A DNA stretch of 64,000 nucleotides from an uncultured bacterium (lineage in GTDB: Bacteria > Planctomycetota > GCA-002687715): NCBI GenBank assembly GCA_902826835.1, contig CADEGH010000012.1:50074-114073 (forward strand), in the 5' to 3' direction. A program made the translations under genes and the position numbers. This document shows, one piece after another, positions 43,467 through 51,778 of this stretch; within the stretch, counting starts at the first letter, position 1; the number at the start of each line of letters is the position of its first letter. A model generated the notes under the pieces. The model was not told the DNA's origin, made no database searches, and worked only from the letters and a program-made list of their open reading frames with translations.

Positions 43467-45263
43467 CTATCCGAGGCGACGGCGGCGCCGCCAGTGCAGC
43501 ATGGTCAGGCCCAGCGCCACGGCCGCCAGAAACGCACCCGAAATGAGCGCCCCCCGTCGGAGTGCGCGGGATGCGTATTGCAGGGCGATCGGACGCCCGC
43601 TTCCATCGATCTCCACCGCCAAAAGCCCGCGGTGACTCGAGATTCGGCCATTGTTCGTGGACCAATCCGCGCCAGCATTTTGGTTGATGACCAGAGTGCC
43701 CACCGACGCCGGGGGCCTGCGGACGAGGATCGACTCGTAACTCAGTTCCACATCCACCGGCTCGCCAGTGGCCAAGAACCAAGCCTCCCCGCGGTAGGCT
43801 GGTACCGGGAGTTCTCGTCCGTCCTCCGTCACGATGAACTTCGGTACCACCGACTCCGCAAGCGGGATCCCGGTGTACCAATCGACGGTTCCGACGCCGC
43901 GCCGCACATTCGTGTAGGTGTTGGCATTCCATGGTGAGAGGCGCCCCCTCCATTGTCCGTCGCTGCGAACTTGGTGGAAAGCGTCGGACGGGACGAGCGC
44001 CGCTGGCGGCAATTCGAGGGTGTAACTCCGGAGCGACACTCGACCGCCTTGAACCGCGAGGTAACCACCGGCCAAAACGCCGGCGGCAACGAGGATCCGC
44101 ATCCGCCATGCGGAGCGAGCGAGGGTCAGCAAGAAATCCAGCCCGAGGCTGGCCATCACGATCATCACGAACACGAGGGGCGCGGAGAAGTACTTGCTCG
44201 GAGCGTCGATCGCGCTGAACACCGGAAGATCCCAGAGTAGCCGGAAGAGATCGAAGGGAGCGCGGTGCGCGATCGAGAGCCAGGCAAACACCAAACCCGA
44301 CACGACGAGCGGCCACTGTTTCCGGAGCGCCCGCGGCAGTCCCAGGAGTGCGAGGAGACACGGTATCGGACCGAGGCAAATCGACGTCATTTGACCGATC
44401 CAAGCCCGAGACAGTCCCAGCGACTCGTCGAGCAGACGCCGCACCGAGTAGGCGCTGATCGTCTTCGGCCCGTATTCGTCCGCGTGGAACCAGAGGTCCA
44501 TCTTGCTCAGACCACCGGATTGGTTGATCACTTCGAGCGCAGGGAGGATGCGGAACATCCCCCCGCCGACCGCAAGCAGGGTGGCCAAAGCGAGGCGCAA
44601 CCACGGCCCCGACCGGGTTTGCCAAGACCCACCGCGCGCCAACCCTCCCAGGGTCACCAAGATGCCGAGAAACAAGCCGCCGGTGACAAACGCCAACTTT
44701 CCGTCCGACATCCACGTGTAGAGAGCCAGGGCGGAAGCGAAGACTCCCTTGTATCCAGGGCGCGCCACCCAGGCCGCGATCCAAGGCATCCAGGCGTATC
44801 CGATTTCGTTCGGATTACCGTCCAGCATCCGCACCGGGGTCCACAGCGCCAAACCCGCGATCAGCCCCCCAAACCACGCCGCCGCCGGAGTGAGCTGCAA
44901 CACCGAAGCGAGATAGCGCCGCATTCCCAGCGCCCAGACGAGCTGGGCCAGGAGGCCGAGCAGCTTGAGGCCAGTGATCGTGCCGAACACAATTGTCAAC
45001 AGGGTCGTGGGATTGAGGCTCGGATCTTCGGGATCCCCGATGATCGGATATCCCCCGCCCAAGAGGTGTGAACGCTCCGGCCAATTACCCTGTTCCCAGA
45101 CTGCCTGACGCAGGTGTTCGTGGCGCGCGGCGTACTGGGTGAAATCCCCCCTCGGGATGATTCGATTGGCGTCGGCCCAAAAAAGCGGCAGCGACGGCAA
45201 GACCACCGCCAGCACGAGCAGAGCCCCGGTGACCCGGCTCCTCACGGATCCGGCCGCTGCCAA
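43467..45263 (-). CDS. Large polytopic membrane protein, YfhO-like
   Basis: About 598 residues with roughly eleven hydrophobic segments and a C-terminal soluble beta domain (about 400-560) before a last membrane helix with a basic tail. The first loop holds PRGDFTQYAARHEHLRQAVW and LGGGYPIIGDPE, as in YfhO-type and other GT-C-fold membrane proteins thought to handle glycolipids or lipoteichoic acid. No catalytic motif is certain. The start is a TTG 4 bases after the kinase stop; a GTG at 45245 is an alternative. Grouping with a kinase and phosphatase may be regulatory or just operon extension. Confidence 0.6.
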   Translation of the reverse strand: MAAAGSVRSRVTGALLVLAVVLPSLPLFWADANRIIPRGDFTQYAARHEHLRQAVWEQGNWPERSHLLGGGYPIIGDPEDPSLNPTTLLTIVFGTITGLKLLGLLAQLVWALGMRRYLASVLQLTPAAAWFGGLIAGLALWTPVRMLDGNPNEIGYAWMPWIAAWVARPGYKGVFASALALYTWMSDGKLAFVTGGLFLGILVTLGGLARGGSWQTRSGPWLRLALATLLAVGGGMFRILPALEVINQSGGLSKMDLWFHADEYGPKTISAYSVRRLLDESLGLSRAWIGQMTSICLGPIPCLLALLGLPRALRKQWPLVVSGLVFAWLSIAHRAPFDLFRLLWDLPVFSAIDAPSKYFSAPLVFVMIVMASLGLDFLLTLARSAWRMRILVAAGVLAGGYLAVQGGRVSLRSYTLELPPAALVPSDAFHQVRSDGQWRGRLSPWNANTYTNVRRGVGTVDWYTGIPLAESVVPKFIVTEDGRELPVPAYRGEAWFLATGEPVDVELSYESILVRRPPASVGTLVINQNAGADWSTNNGRISSHRGLLAVEIDGSGRPIALQYASRALRRGALISGAFLAAVALGLTMLHWRRRRRLG

Positions 45264-45267
45264 ATGG

Positions 45268-46848
45268 TCAATCGACCAACCCCGACGGCTCGCGCTTCAC
45301 CCGCTCGCCTCGTTTGTAGTCGAACCGCATGGTGGTGCGGCCGACGCGCACGAGGTCGCCGTGGAAGATCTCTCGTTCCCCCTCGACCCGCTCTTCGTTG
45401 ACGAAGGTACCGTTCGTGGACCCTCCATCCTGCACCGTGAATCCGATGCCGGTGAAGGTGAGAATGGCGTGACTTCGGCTGATCTCCGGGTCGTGCGGAC
45501 GGATATCGAAGCGCAGATCGCGGCCGACGCGAGAGATCGGGCGGAGGCCGTAGCGCTTGCCGGGCATCGCCCCGACCGTGACGACGAGGAATGCTTCGAG
45601 TTCGGAGACGTCGGTCTCTTTGGGCGGTTCGGCGCCCACTTCGCCCGCGTGGAACGGGACCTTTTCGTCCTCGGCCGGTGCCGCCTCCGGTTCCGGTTCC
45701 GGTTCCGGAGTCGGGGAGGCGACGGCGCGTTTCTTCGCAGGCGCGGGCCGAGCGCTCCCGGAGCGCTCGATCAGCCACGCCCCCGCCATCACGAGCCCCG
45801 CCGTTCCAATCGCCAACACGGCAGTGAGGAGAGTGCTGAGCTCGAAGATCAGAAGGGCGACCAGAGCCGCTACCACTCCGGCCCCCAGGGCCGAAGCGAG
45901 GACCACGGCCTGACTGAGCTTGGGTCGACTCGGGCGCGGCACGGAGGCCTCGAGCTTGGCCCGAACCTCGTCGGCCGACAAGGCGCGGGTCATGGGGCGA
46001 CCATCCGGGATTTCGATCGGGCGATCCACGAGGTCGGGGAACGCCTTCACGAGATCAGCTTCGAACCGATCGGCGGATTTGTACCGCTTCTTCGGGTCGC
46101 GGGCGATCGACCGCATGATGATCTTCTCAAGCTCCGCAGGAATTGGGCGGTAGGCGGAGGGAGGCGTCGGCTCGCCGAAGCAGACCTTCTTCGCGAAGTC
46201 GACGAGATTCTCGCCATCACCCTTCTGCTCGAAGGGTTTGCGATTCGTCAACATCTCGTAGAGCGTCACGCCGAGCGCGTAGATATCTGTCTGCGGAGTC
46301 ACGACACCCTGCGAGAGGTACTCGGGCGCCATGTAGGGCGTCGTGCCGAGCACAAACCCCTGGCGCGTCAGATTCTCGCCGCCGATCACCTTGGCGATCC
46401 CGAAGTCGGTGATTTTGGCCTCGCCCTGCTTATTGATGAGGATGTTGTTCGGCTTGATGTCCCGGTGGATGTACCCGAAGGAGTGCGCGTAAGTCAGGCC
46501 ACTCAGGATCTTTGAAATGATCGGAATGGCGTAGCGAGGCTCGATCGGTCCGCCTTTGCGCAGGATCGAATCGATCGCACCGGCGTCCATCAGCTCCATC
46601 ACCAAGTAGTGGTAACCGTTGGCGAAGACGTAGTCGCGGAAACCAACGATGCCCGGGTGCGCGAGGGCCTTCAGCGCGTCCGCTTCGATCTTGAAGCGCT
46701 TTTCCAGGTGGTCTTCCCCGGCCACCGACGGCTTGAGCATCTTGATCGCCGCCGCATCGTTGCCGGAAACGCCCTTGAAGACGAAGGCATGCCCGCCGTC
46801 GCCGATTTCTTCAGTGATGAGCCAGCGTCCAACCTTGGTGCCCAACAC
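45268..46848 (-). CDS. Ser/Thr protein kinase with C-terminal FHA domain
   Basis: A 526-residue protein. The kinase domain spans about 7-270: Gly loop GDGGHAFVF, Lys36, HRDIKPNN (from 128), DFG (148-150) and GTTPYMAPEYL. Two adjacent hydrophobic segments (about 310-360) probably form a hairpin in the membrane, then comes a Pro/Glu repeat and an FHA domain (about 425-505) with GRDLRFDIR, EISRSHAIL and STNGTFVN, which binds phospho-Thr. With kinase and phospho-reader on the same side of the membrane it may read its own marks. It starts 3 bases after the PP2C gene, its obvious antagonist. Confidence 0.9.
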   Translation of the reverse strand: MLGTKVGRWLITEEIGDGGHAFVFKGVSGNDAAAIKMLKPSVAGEDHLEKRFKIEADALKALAHPGIVGFRDYVFANGYHYLVMELMDAGAIDSILRKGGPIEPRYAIPIISKILSGLTYAHSFGYIHRDIKPNNILINKQGEAKITDFGIAKVIGGENLTRQGFVLGTTPYMAPEYLSQGVVTPQTDIYALGVTLYEMLTNRKPFEQKGDGENLVDFAKKVCFGEPTPPSAYRPIPAELEKIIMRSIARDPKKRYKSADRFEADLVKAFPDLVDRPIEIPDGRPMTRALSADEVRAKLEASVPRPSRPKLSQAVVLASALGAGVVAALVALLIFELSTLLTAVLAIGTAGLVMAGAWLIERSGSARPAPAKKRAVASPTPEPEPEPEAAPAEDEKVPFHAGEVGAEPPKETDVSELEAFLVVTVGAMPGKRYGLRPISRVGRDLRFDIRPHDPEISRSHAILTFTGIGFTVQDGGSTNGTFVNEERVEGEREIFHGDLVRVGRTTMRFDYKRGERVKREPSGLVD

Positions 46849-46851
46849 GGG

Positions 46852-47886
46852 TCAATACCTCGACTTCCAGAAAAGAAGAGCGGCCACGAGGGCTACCAGG
46901 ACCACCACGAGTGCCTTCCAGAACCGGGTTCCGAGGGCTGGGGGTCGAGGCGCCGGAGTCGGGCTGGCGGACTCCGTCGAAATCAAGAAGTCCGAACGAG
47001 GAGTACGATTCGGATCCTCGAGTGCGATCACCGGAGTTCGCAATTCCGGTGGAGGCTCTTCGTCTCCATTCTCCTCCGCGCTGACGAAGTCTTTTCCGAC
47101 CTCGACGATTTTCACCACTCCGACCGTGATGTTGTCCTCGCCGCCGCGGACGTTCGCGAGCTCGACCAGTTTTTGGCAGGCGACCTGGGACTCCTCGGCC
47201 AAGAGGATGTCCCGCATCTCTTCGACCTCGACGTGATTGTAGAGGCCGTCGGAACACAGGAGCCACGAATCACCGGGCTCGGCGTCCCTCACCATGAAAT
47301 CGACCTGGAGAGTCTCCCCCATTCCGACACAGCGCGTGATGATGTTGCGTTCCGGGTGGTTCTTGGCCTTCTCGGGGGTGAGGAGACCGATGTCGATCAG
47401 GTCGTTCAGGTAGGTGTGGTCGCGAGTCACCTGCTCCATCTTCTTGCCGCGGAGAAGGTAGGCCCGGGAATCGCCAATGCTGGCAACTTGCACCTTGGGG
47501 CCCCGGACCGCGATCGCGACGCAGGTCGTGCCCATGTTCCGGAGCGAGGCATCCTTCGCCCCGAGTTCCCGAACGCGTTGGTTGGCGCGCTCGATCGCTG
47601 ACCCGAGTAGACGCCGGAGATTCAGAACCGCCGAACGCTGGTAGATCTCCACGACCGCGTCGACGGTCGTCTTGCTGGCCACGGTACCGCCGTTGTGACC
47701 CCCCATTCCGTCGCAGACGACGAGGAGGCGCCCCTTGCGGCGAAACTCCTCGTCTTCGGGCGGCTCAAAGAACCGGAAGCTGTCTTGGTTCTCGGAACGG
47801 ACCATCCCCACGTGGGTGACCACCCCGAGGTCTAGGTCCTTCCTAACGGGTCCGATTCCGGAGCGGCTCATGACGCAAGGTTCCAT
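46852..47886 (-). CDS. PP2C-type Ser/Thr phosphatase with C-terminal membrane anchor
   Basis: A 344-residue protein. The PPM motifs are complete: SENQDS, VCDGMGGHNGG, IGDSRAYL, SDGLYNHV and GGEDNITVGVV, which hold the two catalytic metal ions. After the catalytic domain (about 18-265) comes a Pro-rich linker and one C-terminal membrane helix (about 323-339). The first ATG is used; a second, five codons on, is equally likely. Sitting just before the FHA kinase, it probably removes the phosphates that kinase adds. Confidence 0.9.
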   Translation of the reverse strand: MEPCVMSRSGIGPVRKDLDLGVVTHVGMVRSENQDSFRFFEPPEDEEFRRKGRLLVVCDGMGGHNGGTVASKTTVDAVVEIYQRSAVLNLRRLLGSAIERANQRVRELGAKDASLRNMGTTCVAIAVRGPKVQVASIGDSRAYLLRGKKMEQVTRDHTYLNDLIDIGLLTPEKAKNHPERNIITRCVGMGETLQVDFMVRDAEPGDSWLLCSDGLYNHVEVEEMRDILLAEESQVACQKLVELANVRGGEDNITVGVVKIVEVGKDFVSAEENGDEEPPPELRTPVIALEDPNRTPRSDFLISTESASPTPAPRPPALGTRFWKALVVVLVALVAALLFWKSRY

Positions 47887-47944
47887 CGTTGGGCGAGGCT
47901 AGGGCCTCTCTTGTCCCCTTCGTCATAGAAATGGGGCCCGGCTG

Positions 47945-49540
47945 TCATGAATCTTGTGGCTCCCCTTCGGAAGGGCCATCGCGCCAGGGGGTGCGTGGGG
48001 GTCCCGGGGGCCGACGTGGGGGTGGAGGTGCACCACGATCGAACCCGCCACCTCGATCAAACCCACGGTCAAATCCGCGGTCCGGGCCGCGGTCGAAGCC
48101 TCGATCCCGTGGTCCCGGGCCATACCCGCCACCAGGAGGACCATAGGGGCGGGGCGGCCTCGGACCCCGAGGGTAGGGGCCGGGCCCGCCCGGCCGGGGG
48201 CCAAATCCAGGGCGTGGTCCGCCCATTCCCGGGCGAGGGGGTCCACCGCGCGGCGGGCCGCGGCGGAATCCGGGCCGACCCCCTCCCATCGGACGTCCGC
48301 GGCCACGGGGTGGTCCACGTCTCGGGTCGCCGGGCATGGGACGACCTCGGCCTCCCCCGGGGCCTCGCGGTGGCCCGCCGTGCCCTCGCATCGGCGGAGC
48401 CGGCGCTTTCTTGCGTCCGGGCCTCGGGGCCGGGGGCGTGGTCTGCGCCTCCAAGAGCAGGAGGGGGGTCATCACTCCCTTTTCTCCGCCGGAGAGCGCG
48501 GTTGCGCGCATTTCGATCTGGTCGTGGTTGCGCAGGGAGGTGAGCCAGGCCGAAGGAATGGCGGAAGCTCCGTGCAGGGCTCCGAGGAGGCCCCCAACCA
48601 AGCATCCGAGAGTGTCGGAGTTGCCTCCCTCGCTGACGGTGTCGATCAGGTCTTCCTCGAGGCTGTCATGGCCACTGAGCACGAAGTAGAAGGCGGTCAT
48701 CACCCCCGTCAACGCAAACCCTCGGGTCGCGCTCGTGATGGGGCGCGACCCCTTGTCGGCGGCCGCGGCAATGATCCGTTGGAGAGCCTCCTCGAGGTCG
48801 AGATCCAAGATCTCGTCCAAGACCGAGAGCCCCTCGGAAAACTGGTGCAGGTAGGGTTCATATCCCGGGAGGAGAAGGTCGGAGTAGCGCTCGACCAGCA
48901 AATCCTCCGCCCGGCGGGCGGCTTCGGTCACCGCCTCGAGAAAAGGTGTGGCGTCGAAATCGTCGGAGTCGGTGTTGATCAAGAAGCCAGTGGCGGCGGC
49001 GACCGCTGCCGTGGCAGCACACGCGCGCGGATCTCGGTGGGTGATCAGCGCAGCTTCCACCGCCGCGAGCGCCAACCCCTTGGGGTCATCTCGGAAGAAC
49101 ACTCCAAGGGGAATGCCTCGGCTGGCCGCCCCCGATCCGGCGGTGTTCATCCCGCTTTCTTTCCAGGAGGAACCTCCGAGCATCTTGCGAACCGCCGAGC
49201 GGAAATTGCGACGAGGCCTTCGGTAGCAGCCAAAAACGTTGCCGACGATCGGCTGACCGAGTTCCTCGAGCCGATCTCGGAACGTGTCGACGGAAAACGA
49301 CTTGTGGCGAATGAGGACGTCGGTCACCGCGAGGGCGGCCTGAGTTTCATCCTCGTAGGCCCCGAGGACAAAGTGCCCAGCACGGTGCTCCGGTTGAGTC
49401 TTGAGTGGGTCGACAAAACCGGTCACTCGCCCGATTTTTTGAGCAATCTGCTCGTGCGTGAGCCCTTCGAGAGGCGCTCCCAACGCCTCCCCGATCGCCA
49501 TCCCCAAGAGCGCTCCCCGCGCCCTGTCCTGCAGATCCAT
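47945..49540 (-). CDS. ADP-ribosylglycohydrolase-family protein with Gly/Pro/Arg-rich tail
   Basis: A 531-residue protein; the ATG at 49540 has a GGGGGA site upstream and is preferred to a GTG 15 bases earlier. The globular part (1-365) is an ADP-ribosylglycohydrolase (DraG/Tri1-like) fold: GALLGMAIGEALGAPLEGL at the start, YEDETQAALA where the family has a T-D-D-T metal site, and SEGGNSDTLGCLVGGLLGALHG where it has GGDTD. Both metal sites are therefore altered (E-D-E and N-S-D), so activity is uncertain. Residues 369-531 form a low-complexity tail of PRG, RGRP, GFDRG and similar units, RGG-like. It lies between an FHA-FtsZ-like gene and the phosphatase. Confidence 0.8.
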   Translation of the reverse strand: MDLQDRARGALLGMAIGEALGAPLEGLTHEQIAQKIGRVTGFVDPLKTQPEHRAGHFVLGAYEDETQAALAVTDVLIRHKSFSVDTFRDRLEELGQPIVGNVFGCYRRPRRNFRSAVRKMLGGSSWKESGMNTAGSGAASRGIPLGVFFRDDPKGLALAAVEAALITHRDPRACAATAAVAAATGFLINTDSDDFDATPFLEAVTEAARRAEDLLVERYSDLLLPGYEPYLHQFSEGLSVLDEILDLDLEEALQRIIAAAADKGSRPITSATRGFALTGVMTAFYFVLSGHDSLEEDLIDTVSEGGNSDTLGCLVGGLLGALHGASAIPSAWLTSLRNHDQIEMRATALSGGEKGVMTPLLLLEAQTTPPAPRPGRKKAPAPPMRGHGGPPRGPGGGRGRPMPGDPRRGPPRGRGRPMGGGRPGFRRGPPRGGPPRPGMGGPRPGFGPRPGGPGPYPRGPRPPRPYGPPGGGYGPGPRDRGFDRGPDRGFDRGFDRGGGFDRGAPPPPRRPPGPPRTPWRDGPSEGEPQDS

Positions 49541-49595
49541 CGCATCCCCCTTCACACCTTGCCGCCGAGGCCAGCCGAAGCTGAGCGCTTGGCAG

Positions 49596-49626
49596 GACGG
49601 CGTGGCCTTGCGGCCACCGCGCCGTC
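49596..49626 (-). promoter_or_regulatory. Strong hairpin between FHA and ADP-ribosylglycohydrolase genes
   Basis: An imperfect stem (GACGGCG and TGGCC arms with a small bulge) around a TTGC loop fills much of the 93-base gap between the two genes. There is no clean T-run, so it may be an attenuator or RNA-processing site that sets lower expression of the downstream genes. Confidence 0.35.
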
Positions 49627-49633
49627 TTTCCGC

Positions 49634-51298
49634 TTAGTTCCCCAAGGTCTCCAGCATCGGCAGGCCACCGAGCCACGCGAAGACCCGCAGGCTCCTGCCG
49701 CCGTCCTGGTAGACCACCGTCTCGAGCCTGGCCTGAGGCACCATGGCGCGAACCGCCTGGAGCCCAGCCGAAATCGCTTCCGACACCGAAGTCGGAGGGA
49801 TCTCCATTCCTGCGCCCACGACCACCATGACCCAAGCTTCACGCGCTCGGGAGGGTGGCACCGCGGTGCTCATAAGACCATCTCCGAACGCAAAAGGCAA
49901 TGTCGCCGTCAGCGCCGCCGGAGAAATTTCGCTCGTCGCCGCGATTCCGAACGTTCCCAGGCCGGCCTTCGTCCACAGGTTTCGGGCCTGTTCGGAATCG
50001 AATCGACCGGCGCGGGGAGTCATCATCGGCAGACGCAGGCCGGCATCTAAGGCGGCTGCAGCGGCGGCAAATCCGTCGCCCATTTCCTCGCCGTGGGAGA
50101 TAGCCAAGGCCTCGTCGACCAAGAAAATCGAACCGACGCGCCCGGAGGCCAAGACCGACTCAAGGTTCGAGCCGAGAGTGGCGGCGGCGCTGCCCCGACC
50201 GCGGACGAGGATGCAGCTTGCGGGCTGGCGGGCCCGGGACGGCGCCAAGTTTTCTTCCGCGAGGAGATCGATCAGGGACAACAGACCCTGAGCACTCGCC
50301 GCTTCGCTCGTCGCCGCGACCAGGAGATGGAAGTCACGATCGATGCCGAGGTGTTTCTCGCGAAACTCGGTCACCGGCCCCTCCGAGCTTCTGATCGAGC
50401 CCGGCCACGGGCGGTTCGCCACCGGCACGTGGAGCGGGAGTTTGGTCGGCAATTCCCCGTGTTCGACGACGAGTGCCGCCCTCCGACCGAGGTTGGAGAG
50501 CGCGGTGACCATGGGCAGAGCGGCCTTACCGACTCCGAGGATTCCGGGCTTGAGGATTCCCTCCGCGGTCTCGGGACGGGGGCCACCCTCCGGCAGGGTG
50601 ACGCCCTTCCCCCGGGGACCCTTCAGGGTGCCTCGGCTCAGGGGATTCATGACTTGGAACGGCGCCTGGCCGACGACCACCGGGGAAGGCGTGCTCGAAC
50701 GCAGCTTTTGAAGGTCGATTTGCCCGGTGGTTCGGTCGAGCAGGCCGGCCGACGCCAGAGCTCGCTTGAGGACCGCGTTTTCCGCGGCGAGACGGGCGTG
50801 GTCCTGCTCAGTCTTCAGGAGCTGATCCTCGAGCCGCCGGACCCGGTCCCGGAGGTCGGTTCGAGGTCCCTTTTCGCCCCCGGAGTGCATGGTGAGTTCG
50901 AGGTCCGCACCGGGGAGCGGCGCCGCCACGGTGACCGACGCAGGATTGAGGGGCCGCTTCGGCACCCCGTCCTGAACCGTGCTCTCGGTGCGCAGCATCC
51001 CGGTGGGATTGCCGATGACAAACCGCATCTCGGTGCGGCCCACTCTCAGGATGTCCCCGTTGCTGAGGGGCGACTCGGTAACCCGCACCCCGTTCACGAA
51101 GATGCCGTTCTCGCTATCCAGATCCTGAACCATGAACTCCCCCGCGCTCGTCTCGACGATCACGCTGTGCTCGCGGGAGATCCACCCGTCCTTCAGGACG
51201 AGATGGCAGGATTCCTTCCGCCCGATCATGAACCGGGGTCCGTTCACGCGAAGGGTCTGCCACTGGAGGGGCCCGTTCAAGACCTGCAGGTCGGCCAT
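49634..51298 (-). CDS. FHA domain fused to a degenerate FtsZ/tubulin-like domain
   Basis: A 554-residue protein. Residues 1-95 are an FHA phospho-Thr-binding domain (G26-R27, SREH at 41-44, N64-G65 and N69-G70). A short coiled coil lies at about 148-185. From about 250 the order of elements follows FtsZ: GILGVGKAALP (252-262) like the T1 loop region, VGSIFLVDEALA (388-399) like the VDTLIVIPND strand, GLGTFGIAATSEI (446-458) like MGIGxAxGE, a REAWVMVVVGAGMEI strand (486-500) like the VLVNITGG strand, and LETVVYQDGGRSLRVFAWLG (525-544) like the last strand. The GGGTGSG loop is missing; the site reads AATSEAASAQG (328-338). GTP binding is thus unlikely. First gene of the signalling run. Confidence 0.7.
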   Translation of the reverse strand: MADLQVLNGPLQWQTLRVNGPRFMIGRKESCHLVLKDGWISREHSVIVETSAGEFMVQDLDSENGIFVNGVRVTESPLSNGDILRVGRTEMRFVIGNPTGMLRTESTVQDGVPKRPLNPASVTVAAPLPGADLELTMHSGGEKGPRTDLRDRVRRLEDQLLKTEQDHARLAAENAVLKRALASAGLLDRTTGQIDLQKLRSSTPSPVVVGQAPFQVMNPLSRGTLKGPRGKGVTLPEGGPRPETAEGILKPGILGVGKAALPMVTALSNLGRRAALVVEHGELPTKLPLHVPVANRPWPGSIRSSEGPVTEFREKHLGIDRDFHLLVAATSEAASAQGLLSLIDLLAEENLAPSRARQPASCILVRGRGSAAATLGSNLESVLASGRVGSIFLVDEALAISHGEEMGDGFAAAAAALDAGLRLPMMTPRAGRFDSEQARNLWTKAGLGTFGIAATSEISPAALTATLPFAFGDGLMSTAVPPSRAREAWVMVVVGAGMEIPPTSVSEAISAGLQAVRAMVPQARLETVVYQDGGRSLRVFAWLGGLPMLETLGN

Positions 51299-51778
51299 CT
51301 TGGACGGAGCTTAGCAGGAGACGCTGGACTCGTCCGGCCCTCCGGTCGGACCGATGCGGCCCGGGTTCGAGGGCGGTCCTTCTGACGCGCGAGGACACCC
51401 CGGACGGGACGACGCGACCGAGAAGTCGGTCGAGGGTGCCCATTCCGCGGCAGACCCGGCGACCGTAGGGACCAATCGAGAGTCCAAGGAAATCGGCAAT
51501 CCTCCGCCCGGTCCGAATCGGGCGCGCCCGCTACGGCTGCCCGTAAGTCACGGTCCCTCCGGGGATAAGCGCTCTCAATCACGGATCAGTGGCGGTCTAA
51601 AACCGCCGCCGGACCCGAGGGATTGTGACCACCCCATTGTGTACACATTGAAAAATCCAGGGATTTCATTGAATTTCGAGATTGACAACTCGAAGTCCAG
51701 CCCTATGCTCCGCCATCGGTTGTGCGATGAGTGCCACAGTTCCCCAACGGTCTTTCCCTTACCATCTGGAGATCCATC
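51299..51778. other. Divergent intergenic region
   Basis: 480 bases between the FHA-FtsZ-like gene (minus) and the second secreted module (plus). The left part is GC-rich with no gene seen; the right part (51630-51720) is relatively AT-rich and holds the promoter at 51682-51709. Confidence 0.55.
51682..51709 (+). promoter_or_regulatory. Putative sigma-70 promoter of the second secreted module
   Basis: Consensus TTGACA (51682-51687), 16-base spacer, TATGCT (51704-51709), about 70 bases before the start codon, in an AT-rich patch. The -10 hexamer is the same as in module 1. Confidence 0.65.
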
